From CAYQQQ01 sp964420125 (GTDB lineage Bacteria > Actinomycetota > Acidimicrobiia > Acidimicrobiales > Microtrichaceae), in contig CAYQQQ010000006.1 of the NCBI GenBank assembly GCA_964420125.1, positions 1 to 64,000 on the forward strand: DNA of 64,000 nt, given 5' to 3'. The position numbers and the translations under genes are program-made. Each line of letters starts with the position of its first letter. The stretch's first letter is position 1. Under the pieces are notes generated by a model. The model was not told where the DNA came from, made no database searches, and saw only the letters and a list, made by a program, of their open reading frames with translations. Of this stretch, positions 60,597-64,000 are shown piece after piece.

Positions 60597-61846
60597 TGAA
60601 GACGCTGGTGATCGCCGAACTGTACCCATGGCCGGCGGTCGACGGGTACCGACAGCGCCTCGACCACATGCTGCGAGGGCTGGCGCTCGCCGGAGAGGTG
60701 GCGCTGTTCTGCCTCCACCGGCCCGACCAGCCGGAGCCGGAGCCGTGCCCGATCCAGGGGGTGGATCCGGTGGTGGTGCACCGGGCGGGCCCCGACGTGG
60801 CGAGCCTGCCGCGCGCCGCAGGGTGGGTGCGCTCGGGATCGCCCCGGCGGATCCTGACCCCCGACTGGTCCACGGCCCGGGTGGCCCTGGCGGGCTGGGA
60901 GCCGACCCCGGATCTGGTCTGGTACAGCCTGGTGGACACCTGGTCCGTCACCCACGACCTGTTCGAGGGCGTGCCCTCCATCTGCGACTTCGACAACCTC
61001 GAGCACCTGGCCATCCGGTTGCGGCGACGTACCCCGCCGCGGGTGGCCCCGGGTGCAGGGCCCGGGGCCCGGCTCCAGTCGGGTCTGCGGTGGGTCGCCA
61101 GCCGCTCGGCGGACCTGTTGGACGAGCGGCGCTGGTACGACGAGCAGCTGCGCTGCGCGGCATCGGTCGACCGGGTGGTCGTGTGCTCCTCCCTGGACGT
61201 CGAGCGCTCCGATGTGGAGGGTGCCGTCGCCGTGCCCAACGGCGCGGACGAGCCGGAGGGCGTCGACGAGGACCGTCGGGCGTTGCGACGGGCCGCACCC
61301 ACGATGCTGTTCGTGGGTGCGCTCGACTACGAGCCCAACGGCGATGCCGTGGCCTGGATGGCCAGAGAGGTGCTGCCGATCGTGCGGGCGCATCGCCCTG
61401 ACGCCGTGTTCCGGGTGGTGGGACGGGGCGCAGAGCGGGTGGCGTGGGCCGGAGAGCTTCCCGGGGTGGAGCTGGCCGGCGCGGTGCCGTCGATCCGCGA
61501 CGAGCTCGATCGTGCCGACGTGTCGGTGGTGCCGATCCGGGTGGGCGCGGGCACCAGGCTCAAGGTGGTCGAGGCCATGGCGCACCACCTCCCGCTGGTC
61601 ACCACCACGGTCGGCTGCGAGGGCATCGACCTGGTCGACGGCGCGCACGCGCTGATCGCCGACGATCCCCGGCGGTTCGCCGATGCCTGCCTGCGCGTGC
61701 TGGGCGACGGCGAGCTCCGCCAGCGGCTGGCCGACGTCGCGGCCGAGCTGTTTCGGGCCCGCTACACCTGGGCGGCCATCGGCGAGCAGGTGGCGGCGTT
61801 GGCGAGCGACGTCGCCGGGGGGCGAGTGGCGCCGTCGGAGCGCTGA
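60596..61846 (+). CDS. GT4-type glycosyltransferase
   Basis: 416-residue glycosyltransferase. The N-terminus KTLVIAELYPWPAVDGYRQRLDHMLRGLA is the acceptor domain; the donor domain has MLFVGALDYEPNGDAVAWMAREVLPIV, VSVVPIRVGAGTRLKVVEAMAHHLPLVTTTVGCEGIDL and GHALIADDP-like ending. Similar proteins make trehalose-type or cell-wall lipid glycosides. Starts leaderless at GTG 60596 and ends before a strong bidirectional terminator, so it is monocistronic. Sugar and acceptor unknown. Confidence 0.87.
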   Translation: MKTLVIAELYPWPAVDGYRQRLDHMLRGLALAGEVALFCLHRPDQPEPEPCPIQGVDPVVVHRAGPDVASLPRAAGWVRSGSPRRILTPDWSTARVALAGWEPTPDLVWYSLVDTWSVTHDLFEGVPSICDFDNLEHLAIRLRRRTPPRVAPGAGPGARLQSGLRWVASRSADLLDERRWYDEQLRCAASVDRVVVCSSLDVERSDVEGAVAVPNGADEPEGVDEDRRALRRAAPTMLFVGALDYEPNGDAVAWMAREVLPIVRAHRPDAVFRVVGRGAERVAWAGELPGVELAGAVPSIRDELDRADVSVVPIRVGAGTRLKVVEAMAHHLPLVTTTVGCEGIDLVDGAHALIADDPRRFADACLRVLGDGELRQRLADVAAELFRARYTWAAIGEQVAALASDVAGGRVAPSER

Positions 61847-61974
61847 ACGGGACCGTCGCCGCTGCCGTCATGCGCCGCCCGCCCGCCCAACCTCCGGCCG
61901 CCCGTCGCCCGCAGTCGCAGCGCGCGGTGTGCCTTCGGATCACCTCTGGAGGCGGAGCGATCCACATGTGACGT

Positions 61975-62007
61975 CCTGTGCCTTCAGAGTCGATCTGAAG
62001 GCACAGG
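61975..62007. terminator. 13-bp bidirectional stem-loop
   Basis: CCTGTGCCTTCAG (61975-61987) and CTGAAGGCACAGG (61995-62007) are perfect arms around a 7-base loop, between convergent glycosyltransferase and epimerase genes. The rest of the 253-base intergenic stretch shows nothing else. Confidence 0.75.
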
Positions 62008-62099
62008 CGCACAGCTGGAGCAGGTCACGACGGCACCGATCGTGGCGCGCCGGAGGTCCACGAACCCCGACTCGGTGGCGCCGCTGTCAGCGGGGTGGG

Positions 62100-63344
62100 T
62101 CAGCTCGGGGCGTCGGTGTCTGCACCCGTGTCGGCACCAGACTCGTCGTCGTGGTTGGCTCCGGTGCGCACGACGGCGGGGGAGTGGCGGAAGAACTGCT
62201 CCACGTCGCGCTCGTAGCGGTACGCGGGGCGGTTGCCGACCACGCCGCGCAAGCGGACCGCCTCGATGAAGGCTTCCACCGCCTGGGCAGAGGTGTACTC
62301 GAACCGGAAGCCCGCCTCCTTGAGCCGCCGGTTGTCGACGCCGCGTCCGAACTTCAGGAGGTTGATGTACTCCTGGGGGAGGTCGAGCCCGAAGAGCCGC
62401 AGCGGGCTGGCCATCAGGCTGGTGCCCACCGGCATGAGCGGCGCCACCCGCTTGCCGCAGATTGCGGCCACCTCTGACCAGGGCAGCAGCCCGTCACCGG
62501 CCACGTTGTACACGCCGGCGAGGTTGTGGCGGTGGGCGAACAGCATCGCTCGGATCACGTCGTCCTCGTGGACGAACTGGAAGCGAGGGTCGAAGCCGAA
62601 CACGGCAGGCACCATGGGCAGCTGCAGGGCCTTGGTGAGGGGGGTCTCGATGTCGGGGCCGATCACGTTGGAGAAGCGCAGCAACGTGACGTTGATGTGG
62701 GGGTTGTCCTCGGCGAAGTCCCGCACGTAGCCCTCCACGGCGTCGAGGCTGCGCTCGATGGGGCGGGTCGCGGGCCGGGAGCGGGGTGTGTCCTCGGTGA
62801 ACCACACGGGGTCTTCGGGGGCGCAGCCGTAGACCGCGGTGGAGGACTTCACCAGCACGTTGCGCACCGTGGAGTCGGGCGTGGATGCCGCGGCGAAGAG
62901 GTTCATGGTGCCGATCACGTTGATCTCGTGCACGGCACGGGTGGACATCTGCGTGGGGTCCACCACCAGGAAGGTGTGCACGATCGTGTCGACCTGCGTG
63001 GCCTTCACGATGCGGGCGAGGATCGAGTAGTTGGCGTCCACCCTCACGTACTCGGTGCGCTCGAGCTCCACGGTGGGCTCGGTGGTGTCGAGCCCGACGA
63101 TCACCTCCACCTCGGGGTCGGACTCGAGGGCTTGGGCGACCAGGCCGCCCCAGAAGGTGCCGAGGCCGGTGACCAGCACGCGCCGGCCGCTGCGACGGGG
63201 GGAGTCGACGCCGCGTATGCGGGAGCGGCTGCGTCCGGTCCCCTGACGAGCGGTCGAGCGACCGCCCTTGCGGGTGCTGGTCGACCGGGCAGCGTTTCGG
63301 GTGGTGGTCGTGCGGGCAGGTCGGCCCGGGGTCTGGGCGGCCAT
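62100..63344 (-). CDS. NAD-dependent epimerase/dehydratase with basic N-terminal extension
   Basis: 414-residue SDR. The first 55 residues are a low-complexity Arg/Lys/Thr/Ser tail. The SDR core starts RRVLVTGLGTFWGGLVAQAL, with VRVDANYSILARIV, HTFLVVDPTQM, VKSSTAVYG and LLRFSNVIGPD; FEYTSAQAVEAFIEAVR near the end. It overlaps the acyltransferase stop by 1 base. The pair epimerase plus PlsC-type acyltransferase occurs in mycobacteria as Rv0501-Rv0502. Role probably in lipid or envelope sugar metabolism. Confidence 0.85.
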   Translation of the reverse strand: MAAQTPGRPARTTTTRNAARSTSTRKGGRSTARQGTGRSRSRIRGVDSPRRSGRRVLVTGLGTFWGGLVAQALESDPEVEVIVGLDTTEPTVELERTEYVRVDANYSILARIVKATQVDTIVHTFLVVDPTQMSTRAVHEINVIGTMNLFAAASTPDSTVRNVLVKSSTAVYGCAPEDPVWFTEDTPRSRPATRPIERSLDAVEGYVRDFAEDNPHINVTLLRFSNVIGPDIETPLTKALQLPMVPAVFGFDPRFQFVHEDDVIRAMLFAHRHNLAGVYNVAGDGLLPWSEVAAICGKRVAPLMPVGTSLMASPLRLFGLDLPQEYINLLKFGRGVDNRRLKEAGFRFEYTSAQAVEAFIEAVRLRGVVGNRPAYRYERDVEQFFRHSPAVVRTGANHDDESGADTGADTDAPS

Positions 63345-64000
63345 CAGCCGAACCACACCGACTCGCGGTCGCGCAGCATCTCGTAGAGCTCTTCCTGGAT
63401 CCTCTCTCGGATCCCCTCGGACTCCTCCATCACCCTGGACCGGCTGTAGCGCTCCTGGTCGGGCGGCACGTCGAAGTGGACGGGGTCGAGCACCTTGAGT
63501 CGGAACTTGGCAGGGAAGTAGGCCACGGCCCCCAGCGGTCCGAGCAGCAACAGGTTGGCGGTGATCGGCACGTAGGGTGCGCCGATCAACTTCGCCAGGC
63601 CGGGCACCTGGGTGATCGTCGGCATCGACTCCTCGGCGCCGACCACGGCGATCGGCACCACCGGCACCCCCGCACGCATGGCGATCTCCACGAACCCGCC
63701 CCGACCGAAGCGTCGGAGCTGGTAGCGCTCGTTGAAGAGCTTGCCGGGGCCCTTGGAGCCCTCCGGGAAGACCAGCACCAGCTGCTTGCGGTCGTGCAGC
63801 AGCCGGTAGGCGTTGTCGGGGTGGGCCTGCAGCCCGCCGAAGCGCGACCACAGGGTGCCCACCACGGGCATGGAACGGAAGTAGTTGTCGGCCAGGCCGT
63901 AGACGGGTCGCTGCAGCTCGGTCTCGATCCCGTGCATGATCACCGGGGCGTCGGAGGGGATGGCACCCGCGTGGTTGGCGACCAGCAGTGCCCCGCCGTC
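63344..64000 (-). CDS. PlsC-type lysophospholipid acyltransferase (partial, 5' end beyond window)
   Basis: At least 218 residues; the gene continues past the window edge. LLVANHAGAIPSDAPVI supplies the catalytic H-x4-D; GLQAHPDNAYRLL, LVFPEGSKGPGKLF (substrate-binding EGS) and VPVVPIAVVGAEESMP match 1-acylglycerol-phosphate acyltransferases of the Rv0502 group. It transfers an acyl chain to a lysophospholipid or similar acceptor at the membrane face. The downstream epimerase overlaps its stop by 1 base, so they are coupled. Confidence 0.9.
   Translation of the reverse strand, partial: DGGALLVANHAGAIPSDAPVIMHGIETELQRPVYGLADNYFRSMPVVGTLWSRFGGLQAHPDNAYRLLHDRKQLVLVFPEGSKGPGKLFNERYQLRRFGRGGFVEIAMRAGVPVVPIAVVGAEESMPTITQVPGLAKLIGAPYVPITANLLLLGPLGAVAYFPAKFRLKVLDPVHFDVPPDQERYSRSRVMEESEGIRERIQEELYEMLRDRESVWFG

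Overview
The window is about 64 kb of very GC-rich DNA. Genes are densely packed, GTG starts are common, and neighbours are often coupled by 4-base (ATGA or GTGA) or 1-base (TGATG) overlaps. Gene content points to a free-living high-GC actinobacterium, most likely of the class Acidimicrobiia: several CoA-transferase, acyl-CoA dehydrogenase and MaoC catabolic genes, an F420-type LLM oxidoreductase, the DUF501-Ppx pair, LAxTG-type wall-sorting signals and leaderless promoters. The class assignment is inferred from gene content, not proven. One 100-N assembly gap lies at 38926-39025. I saw no rRNA, tRNA, CRISPR array or insertion sequence.

Layout. 0-14.7 kb: a secreted phytase-like protein, thrH, a crotonase/esterase pair, a large sulfatase, a Tat-exported phosphoesterase, then a coupled CoA-transferase, acyl-CoA ligase and LLM oxidoreductase run, DUF4112 and a TetR regulator. 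14.8-19.2 kb: a DUF2505 protein and a surface-sugar cluster (LegB-like dehydratase, glycosyltransferase, sugar nucleotidyltransferase, reductase). 19.3-24.2 kb: acyl-CoA catabolism (two acyl-CoA dehydrogenases, a CoA-transferase, two hot-dog hydratases) interrupted by tandem repeats. 24.3-31.6 kb: a TasA/SipW-type secreted matrix cluster, next to a four-gene signalling operon headed by an H-NOX haem protein. 31.8-35.5 kb: sterol desaturase/TetR, a degenerate GGDEF protein, a cNMP-binding protein and a GrpB-GNAT fusion.

35.7-46.7 kb is a signalling and cell-surface region. It holds a Ser/Thr kinase coupled to an FHA/winged-helix protein, an EDTP-repeat wall protein, and an ECF sigma factor fused to a zinc-finger anti-sigma-like segment, a membrane helix and a Thr-rich outer tail. 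It also holds a wrecked vapBC locus, an ABC transporter, and a second kinase that shares an unrecognised C-terminal domain with the first; part of that second kinase has clearly lower GC. 46.8-49.6 kb: a membrane protein, an acyl-CoA ligase and a GNAT. 49.6-56.1 kb: a cobalamin-riboswitch-controlled operon encoding a complete ECF transporter (S, double ATPase, T) and an 847-residue surface protein resembling vertebrate intrinsic factor in domain plan. 56.2-64 kb: MobA-like and CoxG-like proteins, DUF501-Ppx, a RimJ-type GNAT, a crotonase, a glycosyltransferase, an epimerase and a partial PlsC-type acyltransferase running off the end.

The strongest candidates for undescribed biology are the B12 surface-capture operon, the H-NOX two-component system beside TasA/SipW (with 11-bp-spaced direct repeats upstream of the tasA-like gene), the two kinases with a shared novel domain, and the membrane-tethered sigma factor. 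Two very similar 17-bp palindromes overlapping promoters at 9126 and 19310 suggest a shared repressor for acyl-CoA catabolism.
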